A DNA stretch of 64,000 nt from Acanthaster planci (taxonomy: Eukaryota > Echinodermata > Asteroidea > Valvatida > Acanthasteridae), in the NCBI RefSeq assembly GCF_001949145.1, contig NW_019091356.1:1315212-1379211 (forward strand). Reading direction: 5' to 3'. The notes beneath the pieces were generated by a model. The model was not told the origin of the DNA, made no database searches, and saw only the letters and a program-made list of their open reading frames with translations. The position numbers and the translations under genes were made by a program. Below, one piece after another: positions 1 through 10,900 of the stretch. Every line of letters begins with the position of its first letter. The first letter of the stretch is position 1.

Positions 1-1376
1 TTTTTCACACACAAAAAGTGGTGTATGAGTAATTTTGTTTTCCAAGTTTGGCAGATTAGAGAATTGATCAGTTCTGATGATGCTCACCTTTTTGATGTTC
101 TTTAGTTTTGGAGACAATCATAATATTCATTGTAAGAAGCTAAAATGTATTATCTGAACTTATTAAAAAAAAATTAATAATTGCTCCAAATCCACAGATC
201 GAAAGCTCAATTGTTCAGTGTAAGGAATTTTAATTCATTCTTGCAATAACAAATACATTCACAATATATATTTCTTGTTCAGTGTTATACATTAATTTTG
301 GAACTTTTTGTGAGAGTGGAAGCTGTCTTTGAAGGTCCACAGTCACTTGCCCAAGATTTTAGACTCCAGTTTTATGTATTTACCTCTGAGCTCAGTGTCT
401 TCTTTTTTGAAATTTTATAATTAACATCGTAACAAGTAATAGCAATTAATCGTTTACAATTTGTTTTAATCGCACAGTGAGAAAGGGGCATTGTTGTGAT
501 ACACACTATATTGTCACCTGTTTGTAAATTTGCCACGCTTGTTTAAACTGTTACAAAGTGTAACATTTGCCTACTATGAATTTTTGCCTTGTGTTAAATT
601 ATTGAGCTGCAATAAAATGAAAAATATGGTTTCTTGAAGAATAAATCCAATTTACATATTGTTATTAATGATTAAAATTATTCTGAACTGATCCCAACTT
701 TTAATCCCAATTGAATGGATGTGAGAATTTGCTGGAAAGAAATATTAAACACCCCAGTAATGTTATGAAGTCGCATTTGCATCATCATGCACAGAAGGTT
801 TATTTTAACTTTTCAAAGGAATAATTTCTGCTGGATCTTTAGTTCTTCCGGTTTCCATGAAGTTGAAAAGCTGTAATACCCCCATCCCCATTAGTATGGT
901 GGAATATAAAAATACATATAAAGAATAGCCAAAATGATACCAGAGATATGATACAAGGCAAAAAACATGTTTTTATAAAAGACATATTGGTAAGTTTTCA
1001 CACTGGTGTTTTCTTTGCTTAGGTTGATTGTAAATTTCTTTCCATTTTGTAAAAAGTAGATAATTATGTTGTTATGCTATAGTCTAAGATTTGAACTTGA
1101 CTCAGAAAAGACAAGGTAATAATCGCATTTAGATCTTAAAAGCTCAACAGCTGTCATGGACTTTAACCACAAATGGATACTGAAGTTCCCAGCCCAACTC
1201 CAAGCTTCGATGGCCTTAAAATACTTGAATAAACAACCGTACAGAAACGGTAGCATTTTATTCATCAGAGAACGTCCGAACCCCCTTTGTCGTAAAAAGT
1301 CACGCCCTGCCCAATAAGATAATATGCTGGGAATGCAAACACATGCTAGATTTCTTTTGTAGCTGTAACAAACAAA

Positions 1377-1722
1377 TTTGGCGGGTAAGCTTTGTCCCCT
1401 GCTTTGTAATTCCCGCCAAATCAATAAACCCGGAAGTTTATTGTTGCGCAAGCGTAATTGTATCAAAATATAAATAGATGGATCCAGCTGTTTTGTTCCT
1501 TCCCCAAGTGTCGAAAGGCTACACCATTGGTCAATGAATTTTCTACTGTTTGAACATTTAAGGGATAATTTCAAGTTATTGTGAAAATGTCATACTTTGT
1601 AAATGAATTGCCATCCTATTTGTATAAATTCAATCGCCTCGTTATTATTTTTAAAGTCGATATCTTAATTTTCAATCCTACATGAAACGTATAATTTTTT
1701 TCGTTTGAGCAGAGTAGCCAAT
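1377..1722 (+). promoter_or_regulatory. Putative promoter cluster: paired E2F, ETS, TATA-like, CCAAT
   Basis: Seen: TTTGGCGGG at 1377-1385 and its inverted form TTCCCGCCAAA at 1410-1420, both matching the E2F/DP consensus, in opposed orientation; CCGGAAGT (ETS/GABP type) at 1430-1437; TATAAATA at 1469-1476; inverted CCAAT (ATTGG) at 1526-1530; forward CCAAT at 1718-1722. All lie within 500 bp upstream of the FBXL20-like start codon at 1875. The grouping suggests a promoter of this gene or of an unseen divergent transcript. No transcription start can be fixed from sequence. Confidence 0.4.
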
Positions 1723-1803
1723 GAGACGCCCTCTCTCATTCAGCGTCTTCCACTTGGTTAAAGGGCTATGTTTTTATCCATTGTCAGGCTCTCTAGATTT
1801 GTG

Positions 1804-1830
1804 ATGACCCCTTCGGCGGGACATGTCTGA
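1804..1830 (+). other. Upstream ORF 1 in FBXL20 leader
   Basis: ATG at 1804 opens an 8-codon frame that ends at TGA 1828-1830, 44 bases before the main start. It matters only if the mRNA begins upstream of 1804. Confidence 0.35.
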
Positions 1831-1885
1831 GACCACAAAAACAGGAATTTCTGAGGAATTTTGTCCCGTTAACAATGAGCAATAG
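1823..1885 (+). other. Upstream ORF 2, overlapping the FBXL20 start codon
   Basis: ATG at 1823 (G at -3) opens a 20-codon frame ending at TAG 1883-1885. It runs past the main ATG at 1875 in another frame. An overlapping upstream ORF of this kind normally lowers initiation at the main start, so it could act as a translational brake if it is included in the transcript. Confidence 0.4.
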
Positions 1886-1904
1886 CCTGAGAAGTCGAAG
1901 TGAG
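1875..1904 (+). CDS. FBXL20: FBXL20 exon 1 (residues 1-10)
   Basis: ATG AGC AAT AGC ... GAG, followed by donor gtaaga; phase 0. Exon 2 lacks a Met, so an upstream exon is needed. This one ends in SRSE where the human protein has SRFE at the same junction, and joins in frame. A at -3 favours initiation. It is the least certain exon because it is so short and lies 12.7 kb from exon 2. Confidence 0.75.
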
Positions 1905-4900
1905 GTAAGATTCTAGCATTTACAATGTGGATTGGGTGTTTCGATGCCTTCAAATGATGTCCTGAGGTCGGAAAATGAGGGTGATTTCAGGTTGATTGTG
2001 CGCTGGACGTGATGTCATTTTGATGCCGTGACATGAAGTCATGATGCATGTCGCTTGTGTGTCGCTATGCGCGACCATTTTTATGCGTGGAATTTCCCTA
2101 TGCGTGGTTCACTAATGTAGCTTCTATGTGTATGTTTTGGTTCGGTAAAATTATAAGTTCACAGGATTGGGTAACCATTATGCCTCATGGTTATGGTTGT
2201 CAAAAAGCATCATGTTCATTTCCTTCAAATCATTACTATTACATATCAGATTTTATTTGTAAATTTATCAAATGACAGCAGATATTTAGCTATCACTGGC
2301 TGAATTACTATTATTTCTGGTAATGACACCAAGGATTCCTCAAAAGTGCCCTAGGCACTGTAGCTTGCAAACCTGAAGAAACCTGTAGAGAGGAGACAGT
2401 GAGAAGCAGTTACAGTTTTAGTGGTGGGAGGAAAACCCCAGAGGAATATTCTGGGTAAAGCCCATGCAATCAGGTATACTATAGGGACTGAAAACCCAAT
2501 CCACATGTGGACTGGGGTCGGGATTCGAACCCGGGCCACAGAGATGGAAGGCGAGGAAAGAACCACTATGCTAACCTGACTCCCATTGTAATGAAACGAT
2601 ACTTAGCTGGCTTGTAGGCAGTGCCCTCTTTGATGCGTATACATGTGTCAGCCTGTAACGGTTATTAAATTGCCGCTGATTTTTGGGCACAAGCTGCTGT
2701 CTAGCTACTACAAGTTGACAGTGTGTACACATGTGTACATGTCAGTGGAGCCCATTTGCGATGCTCCCAGCTGGGTTTAATTCCCAACTAACAACTTTCT
2801 TTATTGCTCCAACAAATTAAGAATAGTCAGCTTTTGTTGTTTTAGATTGACTCCAACATTTAATTACAGAGGATTCGTGGCTGTGGGGGATCTTTCAAGG
2901 GAAAAAGTCAGAAATTGTAATGTAAAATGTGGCCCACTCTCCAAAAAAGGATAATAAGTCCCGCAATGCCAAAACATGTTATGGCCTGTTCTATTTGTAG
3001 AGGGCAACATTTTTTTCTTGTATTTTCCCTTTAACAGCCTCTTTAACATTAATTTTTTCAGAATTTGTGACTACAAACATGGATGCTGATAAAAAATTGA
3101 TCATTCACTAGTAAATCGTACATACATTGTACATTGTAGCATTGTGTTTCCAAGTGCCACACTTTCTGAGCTTTTTCTCAAAAAGGGCTTCCGAAAAGGT
3201 GGATATACAAATGTCCATATATCTCCAGAATGCAGTGCACTACGGGGGTCATTCATATATTAAATTGTAGCTTTTGATGTACACAATCCAGTCATGTCAA
3301 AAACTCATAACCTGAATCTGGTGACTTGCATGTATTACCCATTTTGCTAGAGCTGGTCACAAATGGTCTGATTCTTACCTGTTGAATGTGAAAAAGTTGT
3401 CAGGGTAAGAATTTCCAAGTCCCCCAAAACAGTTATTGCGCGTGTAGCTGACGTCGGTGAAATATCCATTTCTTTATCAATTACCAAAGCCAGAATTTTA
3501 CTTTCATTATTTCAAATCCATCTAGTGAACAAGATCAAAAAGAAATTGTCCTACCAATAGGCTGTGTGATTTTTTTGGAAAGGTTGTTGTCAAGAAGTTT
3601 GTGATGATGTGAGCTCTTGATTGATAAACATTTGCAAATTTGATCTCAAAGAGCACATACATACACACTTTACAGATCATCACTTAACCATTGAATATTC
3701 TGGAAGAAATCCAAATGGCGATGCCCATAACATGGATATGAACTTGGGAGACAGATTCTAAATCCTAAAATACTTGGAAACTATTGTCACTAGTATGTAA
3801 TCTGTGGGGGGGGGTACAACGGCAAACATTTCCTCAAACACATCTGAGTATTGTCAAATATTCTTGTGTCATCTCAGTCAAATACTTAAGTTCGACCCAG
3901 CCACCAGTTCAACCATATGCTGCCAGGTGCTTTTAAAATGCAGTGCCTACATATGGGCAATTTTTAAGATTTTCCGTGTTCAAAATTCTTCAAAAATTCA
4001 TAATTTCACAAAATGGACGTTTACACCCATACGAATGACTGTCTGGTGTCTACTCTTATCTGACATGTAACCTCCATTGACGTCCGAGTATTTCAGCCAG
4101 GCCTGCTGCCCAGTAAAGAGAGCCCTGAATTGAGAGATGTTACCTAGTTTCCTTTGTTCCCATTGAATACCAGTGGCATCTTTTCACTTGCGGCTGGATT
4201 AGCACGCAGCAGTACTGTACATGTACATGTATGGCTCATCGATGGGGAGCTGCACACTTTTGTCCGCGGTGCTGATCTGCGACCACGCTGTTCCGAAAAC
4301 AGTGGTGTACTCACTGTTTCAAACAATGACGGCTTACCTTTGATAAAATGGAAGCTGAAAAACGATGGCAATTCCCAGCAGCAGGTCTTTTATTCTGAGT
4401 ACGGTCTTTTGTTACAAGGCCCAGCTCTTTTGTCCGATTTCGGGCACCCCGGCTATGCATACAAACCCAAGGTACCCGAAACCGGGTTCCCCAGCAGCAT
4501 ATGGTTAACACGGTTGCTTGCTCTGTCAAGCAAATTATTGTATACTGATGTGTAAATGTACTCGTACATGGCTTCATTCAGGTACGATGTAACATGCTCC
4601 AGTGCAGTGAAATTAGAAGTTTTCCATGCTGGCATATGGATAAAAAGCTCTGAATTTTTTTAACTGACGTGCAGTCTTGCTGCACATCAGCTGATTTCCT
4701 ACATGTAGTTTTTTACCTTCGACATGTGTCATTACAAATGTTAAAAATGAAAAATCACGGCCTTGCACAGTCTTAATTTTCCCTATTTAATTTATATCAT
4801 GGGTCAGCAAAGTATTTGGATCTGCCAAGATGCTTGTCCCATGCTGCTGATAATTTTGTGGTTGTAAGATTTCTTTGGCAATTGTAAATCAAGAATTCAA

Positions 4901-7900
4901 TAATCTTTTGAACCATTGGACTGTGAGCTACCATACCTGCAGGATCTTTAGACCAGAGATGACCAGGGCATTTAAACATTTCTTCCTCTGAAGCATAAAG
5001 GTTCAAGTTACAGGTGTAACTGCACTGGAATGTGGAAAGTCATCAGGCAGACTCAGATATTGTGCATAAATTAATTGTTTTAAAGAATGATTTCCGTATC
5101 GTGATCTTGTTTCTGTTTCCCCTTCATGCGTAATTCAGCCCAAAGAATTTTTGAAAAAGGTCACTTGAAATGTGGATTTTTTGACACGCTCGGCCAATGT
5201 GCAGTGCTGGTTTTCTTTCCTCTTTTATGGAACACTTTGTGCAAGATCAATACACTATGGTATTATGTCAATGTACAAAGTGCAAACAATGGTCACAGGC
5301 CACAAACATTAAAACACAGCAGAATGTTAATCCTCAAATGTTATTTACAATGTATGTAGTCTCGTAAGCCTCGGATGTAAACGATGTTCTGACGTCAAGG
5401 GAACAGTCTCCACATCCTTCCCTTTTACTTACATGTATTAATTTCAGACCGCAGACATATGAATGCCGTGTATGGCAACAGTATCCAGGCCTTTCTCCGG
5501 GGGAGAGTAGTATTTGTTTTTTCACATCATTCATTTTTCACTTTACGGTACGGGATCTGGAGATTCACCAAAGCGGTGACTACAAAAACAGCCTGTTGTT
5601 TTGTCTAAACATGGGAGTTGGTTCAAACATGTTTGGATAAAACGCTGCTTGTGCATGCTACTGTACACGTCGTTGTACTAGTACATGTATCTTCACCATT
5701 GATGTCCTTTTTTTTTTAGTATTTTGTATGTACTGAAATAGACAATACCAAAAACCAGTTGCGTTAAAGAAATAATGGCATGTCTATTGAACCCTGACAC
5801 TCCCAAATCCTCCAATTTCAATACGATTTTGCATACACCCTAGGGGGTTAAGGTTAATGCTTACTGTTGGAAACAAAAGATTCACATTGACCCAAATGAA
5901 ACCATTCAACGGACAAGGAAATGGCACAGGGCGTTGGTTTTAACATGTAGGGAGCGGGAAGAGGACTGGACTGCAAGCCCCATGTGGGATTTTTGCATGG
6001 AAAAAAAACAGACGTAGAGCAATTCAAACAAGGAACCAGAGCCGAATAAAAAAAAAAAGTGTTACTGGGGAGCTACATGTACATGTATGGGGAACATTTG
6101 TAAGACGGAGACGCCAGGATCACCAACAAAGATGAATTTGAGCCAAGTTTCCTGGACTAGTTTGTGGTGTATTGACCCTCATCCTGTCAAGGAAGCCGGC
6201 TCTAGCTGAGTAGGAACGTGCATGGTTGGGTCGTGGACTTATCAGAGTGGTTGTGATGGCCTTAGAAAAGCAATAGGAAACTTTTTTGTTTTTGGAGGAT
6301 AGAGGAAATAAGTCCTGGTGTTACATAATGTGTTTGTATACCTACACGTAGATGAATATAAGAACATTGAGGTATTTGTGGATAATCCAAAGAAAATGCA
6401 ATCTTGACACAAAATATCAAATGAGCTGATCACATGCTTACCACATGTATTTTGTCTGTAATCGTTACGAATAGTACACATACCAGTAAGTAAAGTCCCC
6501 ATAATCTGTGCCATTTACAGAATCAAGTGTTACAAATAACTAATTGGTACATGGACGTGTACCATAATGCCAACTTTTCCAAGTATATCCTTATGTGTTC
6601 AAGGAAGTAAAATCTAACCAGAGCCACTGCGGCCCATCAGGCCAGCATATACATATATCTCCAGTTTCCTTTCCATGAAGTGACTGAAAATATATTTCTG
6701 GTCCCCCCCCATGGGATGTCCATCTATTGAAGGTTACTGCCCAGCTGATGCTGGTACCCATTTTATACTCCTGGATGGGGAGAGAGGTAAATAGAGATGA
6801 GGTGGCTTACCCAAGGCCACATTACCTACACCTATAGCCAGCAGTTGGATTCGAACCCCATACACTCTGATCAAGATCACGCATAAACCCAAACCACTGG
6901 GCCACGTTCCTGTAAAGAAGGCAGTGAGAAATTCAGTGATAGAAAAGAATGCATGTGCATGTGTGTGTAGTATTGAATCCATTTGTGTGTATAAAACCCC
7001 CAAACTGAAAGACTCCTCAATCAGAATCAAAGGGCAGGTGAACAGTTGTTAATTAGAACCACTTTTCACACATCTTGTAGTATATTACACCAAAAGGAAG
7101 TTCTGGGAGACCCAACCGTTGCAAATGTGCATACCATTTGCATATCTCGCAGGTAGTCTCGGGTACATGTACATTGTACAAACTTTGTTTAAGCTTGATA
7201 TGCGGGCACATAAAGTTGTAAAAAGCAAGATGGCATTGTATTCAAATCGGGATCTTCCTATTAAAACAAATGACTCGAGTTTAAAAAAAAAAAAAAGCCA
7301 AAGCATCTTTAAGCTGACTGAGGAGAAAAGGCTAGGAATTCAAGTCTGTCATTTTCAAAGAAAATAATCAAGTTCAAACTACATGTATTGTCTTAAGAGA
7401 GAACCTGTCTCCAATTGTTGCCCATTCTATTAAATGATATCCATTACATTCCCCTTACTGCACCGTAGATCAAGTATGGTACAGTACATGTAGCTGCATT
7501 GTATGTGAAGACGCTCTCACAGCAGCAGCATAAAGTGTGATTCAGCGATAAAAAAAAAGAAACAAAATCCACCTGGTTGCACTGGTATACCTGCCGGTAC
7601 CTACCAGTGCATGATGTGACGTTAAGAAACAATCAGTACACAAAAATTCATGCATGCGTGCACCCTGAAATGACCACAAAATCTGTGCTCCCAGACCCTT
7701 GTTGCTATGACAGCAATTAGGTCCTAATACACAAACAGCAACACAGACAGGAAATAAATACCTCCCAGGTGTGCCATTCCCTCTTGTAAAACTTGTCTGT
7801 CTTTCGTTTTGGGCATTTGTCGAACTTTTGGCAAGGGTGGCACCCATTGTACCACAACGTACTGGCATTTTTCTACATTACCTACACTACAGTGTATACA

Positions 7901-10900
7901 TGCACAGGAACTAGAAATTAAATGTCTTCTGGCTGTGCTCAATATACACGTACATGTACATGTACATGTAAAATAATGTAACTTCAGTTTGTCATCAAAT
8001 GCATTGTGTTGGTTGCACTGCGTAATATAAGCGACCACAAATGATTTTGTACTGTGCCAATTTCGTTCACCAGTAGCCTGTTTCAATGATGTACATTATG
8101 TACTGTGTAATCACGTTTTGGCGTGCAGCTATGTTTTCCACTATTTTTCCCTTCGTTTATTCTTTGTTTGAATTTAAGAGTATCCCTCGGCATGCCTAGC
8201 TCTCACCATGAACTATGGGGGCTTTGAGCTTTTTTCCTCTCTGATAGTCTACTGTTAGCTTATTCAATGCTTTTTATCGTCATGATTAACCCTAAACCCC
8301 TTGGGTGTGTGTAAAATCATATTGACATCGGAGGATTTGAGACTGTTGGGGATAGCTATGGAATTCCAGCCCTCATTTGTTCACATGGGACAGTAACCTG
8401 TATGTCATTCTGTGTGTCCTCGATGTCCTAAGACATGCATTTGAAAATAAACTTGCATTTAAGACCAGCTCAGGAGAATGGATGTGTCTAATGCCCAAGC
8501 CGCAGGTGAGGGCATTATCAGCATGACACTCCTGAGCTGGTCTTAAACATTAGTTTAAGACTGGCCAAGCACGCATTCCCATTCACAAATACCTTTTTAG
8601 TCAGAGAATTAAAAGAAGCCAATATAGGATGGATTTGCAGTGACTTTTTGGTGGAATTTTATTTTCATTTTTCTGAATACCCCCCAGCCATTTTATGGTA
8701 TATTCCTTGTGCAAGTTTTCCAAAACAATCTCCTTATATGGACTTGGCATGTGCTTACGGAGCCATGTGCACACAGACTCTTGACCAATCAGAATCGATG
8801 AAACTGTCTTGTATTCAGATGCCAGCATGTGATTTACGCAACAAGCACTATCACTTCTCAGCGGTCATTATCAAATCTTAATCCATGGTAAAGTTGCACG
8901 TTGTTGAATAGACACTGTCTAAGGTATTTTTGAATAGATAATATCCTGGTCATCACAATTAACTTTCCCCGATTGGTACCCTGTTAGCATTGGTTATAGT
9001 CTTCAACCAACTGTTTTTGGTATGTTTACAGTTGGGAGGAATGAATGCACAAATGTTTGTGTGTCCTTGCTCCACCAAGCAAATGACATCCTATTCATAT
9101 GACTGCTTGCTAGCCAACTGCACGTAGAACCAATTAAGGCCATTTATCGGTATATATGCTTATAATGAAGGCCATTCTTTGAATTTGTGTATGTTTTGCC
9201 TGACTGATTTTCACACCTGCAGATATTACAGGTACGTGTAATGAATTTTATCTTGTAAACACTTTTTAAGAGGAAACAATCTGGGGCCAATTTCATAGAG
9301 CTGCTAAGCACAAAATTTGCTTAAGTGTGAAGAAACCTTGCTTAAACTAACAAAGGTTACCAGCTCAAACTGTATCTGATTGTCATGCTAACCAAAAGAC
9401 AGCTAAAACATGTACGATCTCAATACAATATACATCACATGGTGTGTTGGCTGGTTACCTGATTTATCAAGCAAGGTTTTCTCACGCTTAAGCAAAATTT
9501 TGTGCTTAAGCAGCTCTATGAAATTGGCCCCTGATAAGGTAGAAAAACCCTTTTTGTATGTCCGCAGCAGGGGTTTGGCTTGTTAATGTGTCTAATACTA
9601 AGATTTCCTGCATGTAAGGGTGACAAATTGGCAAACTTTGGACTTCTGCCATTGATGCTGCAGGGTACCTTGTACAGGTGCTTGTGTACCAAAAATAGAT
9701 CATCATTGCCCTTTTAAGTGTAATTAACAGCAGAACTGACTGGTCCAAATTGATAAGTTTTCAATTCTGTTCGTGTGTAATATGAAATTTCATTTATCAT
9801 TTAACTACTAGCGTATACACGTATACATTGTGGGCAACAATGTCAAAGTTTAAACGCTCTATTTTTATGATTTAATAATGTTTGTAATGTGTTATGTGGG
9901 ATACTTGTTTGCTTTCTTGTGGATTTCATTTATGTTTTTTTTCCAATAATTTTTTTGAATACACTGCGTACATTTTAAGGCATTCCTTGTTGAGTTACTT
10001 TGGCTCTCCAATTGCAGGCAGCATTTGGAAATGTCTCCAAATGTATTTGAAAATTCAGGTGATACTAACCCTAACCTAATGAACCAAAAGAGGGCCGACT
10101 TTAAAGGACTCAATTGGGAAGGGGGTTGGGAGGGGGTAACAGTGGACTAGACATGGTCAGGTGAGCAGTCAGAGGAAGGGTCCATCACTTCATCTCCAGG
10201 GTAAGGTGTAGAAAACCTCCCAGGGTTGTGATGGGGTCTTAATTGAGTTAGTCTAGATTGTCCGGACAGGGCACGTACTGGTATTTTTTTATAAGCATGC
10301 ATGCATGCAGCGCATACTGGTGGCATGCATGTTCGTGTTGATCACTCCTGCAAATTGACAACCGTCCCTCGTCCTTTCCTCCTGGATGAACGGATAGCCC
10401 TTTATGCAAATTAAGTTGTCCCACAATTCCCATCCCAAAGCATTTTGTTACATTTTACTCGGACAGGATTTATTCGTACACAGTGTGGACATTCACTCAG
10501 TACACATTTGAGAGGGTTGTTCAGAATTCACTGAAGTGGCATGGTAGGACACACAATGCAGAATTTGTTCTGCATTTGCGAAACTGTTTGTAAACACATC
10601 GTAGCCAAGAATAGTACGGGTTTTATTCTACAGATGTTTATCTTTTTATGGTTTTTACATGTACATGTAATTTCACCTGTGCAGGTAAATGCTTTAGATA
10701 GTGTGCTTTAATTACCTTAATCTGTTTAGTTTTGATTTTGATGTAGATGACACAGTTAAGCTCTGATATATAATTATGTACAAGTAGTCCCAAAGTGACC
10801 ATTTTTTGGTGAGATATCAACCCAATGCTACCTGGCACTGGCTATAAGGTGCTCACGCACCATATACTCACCACAGTCTACTGCCGCTTGACATGCCTGG

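Larger units (their letters stand above)
1..1874. other. Upstream flank and 5' leader of FBXL20-like gene
   Basis: No coding exon can be supported here. Positions 1-1350 are AT-rich with several AATAAA strings (about 611 and 639), which could belong to the 3' end of a + strand gene lying left of the window, but nothing confirms this. From about 1370 the sequence changes to a promoter-like stretch (separate entry). From about 1800 it is probably 5' UTR of the FBXL20-like transcript, with two short upstream ORFs. A 165-codon open frame on the minus strand at 1077-1574 resembles no family I know and overlaps the promoter-like motifs, so I do not call it. Confidence 0.5.

Noticed and set aside
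1077-1574. 165-codon open frame on the minus strand
   Set aside because: Composition resembles translated non-coding AT-rich DNA, no known domain, and it overlaps the E2F/ETS cluster.
2500-2584. A tRNA gene, because of GGTTCGAATCCC
   Set aside because: No acceptor stem or cloverleaf, and the homologous 200-bp body at 41206-41408 shows it is a SINE.
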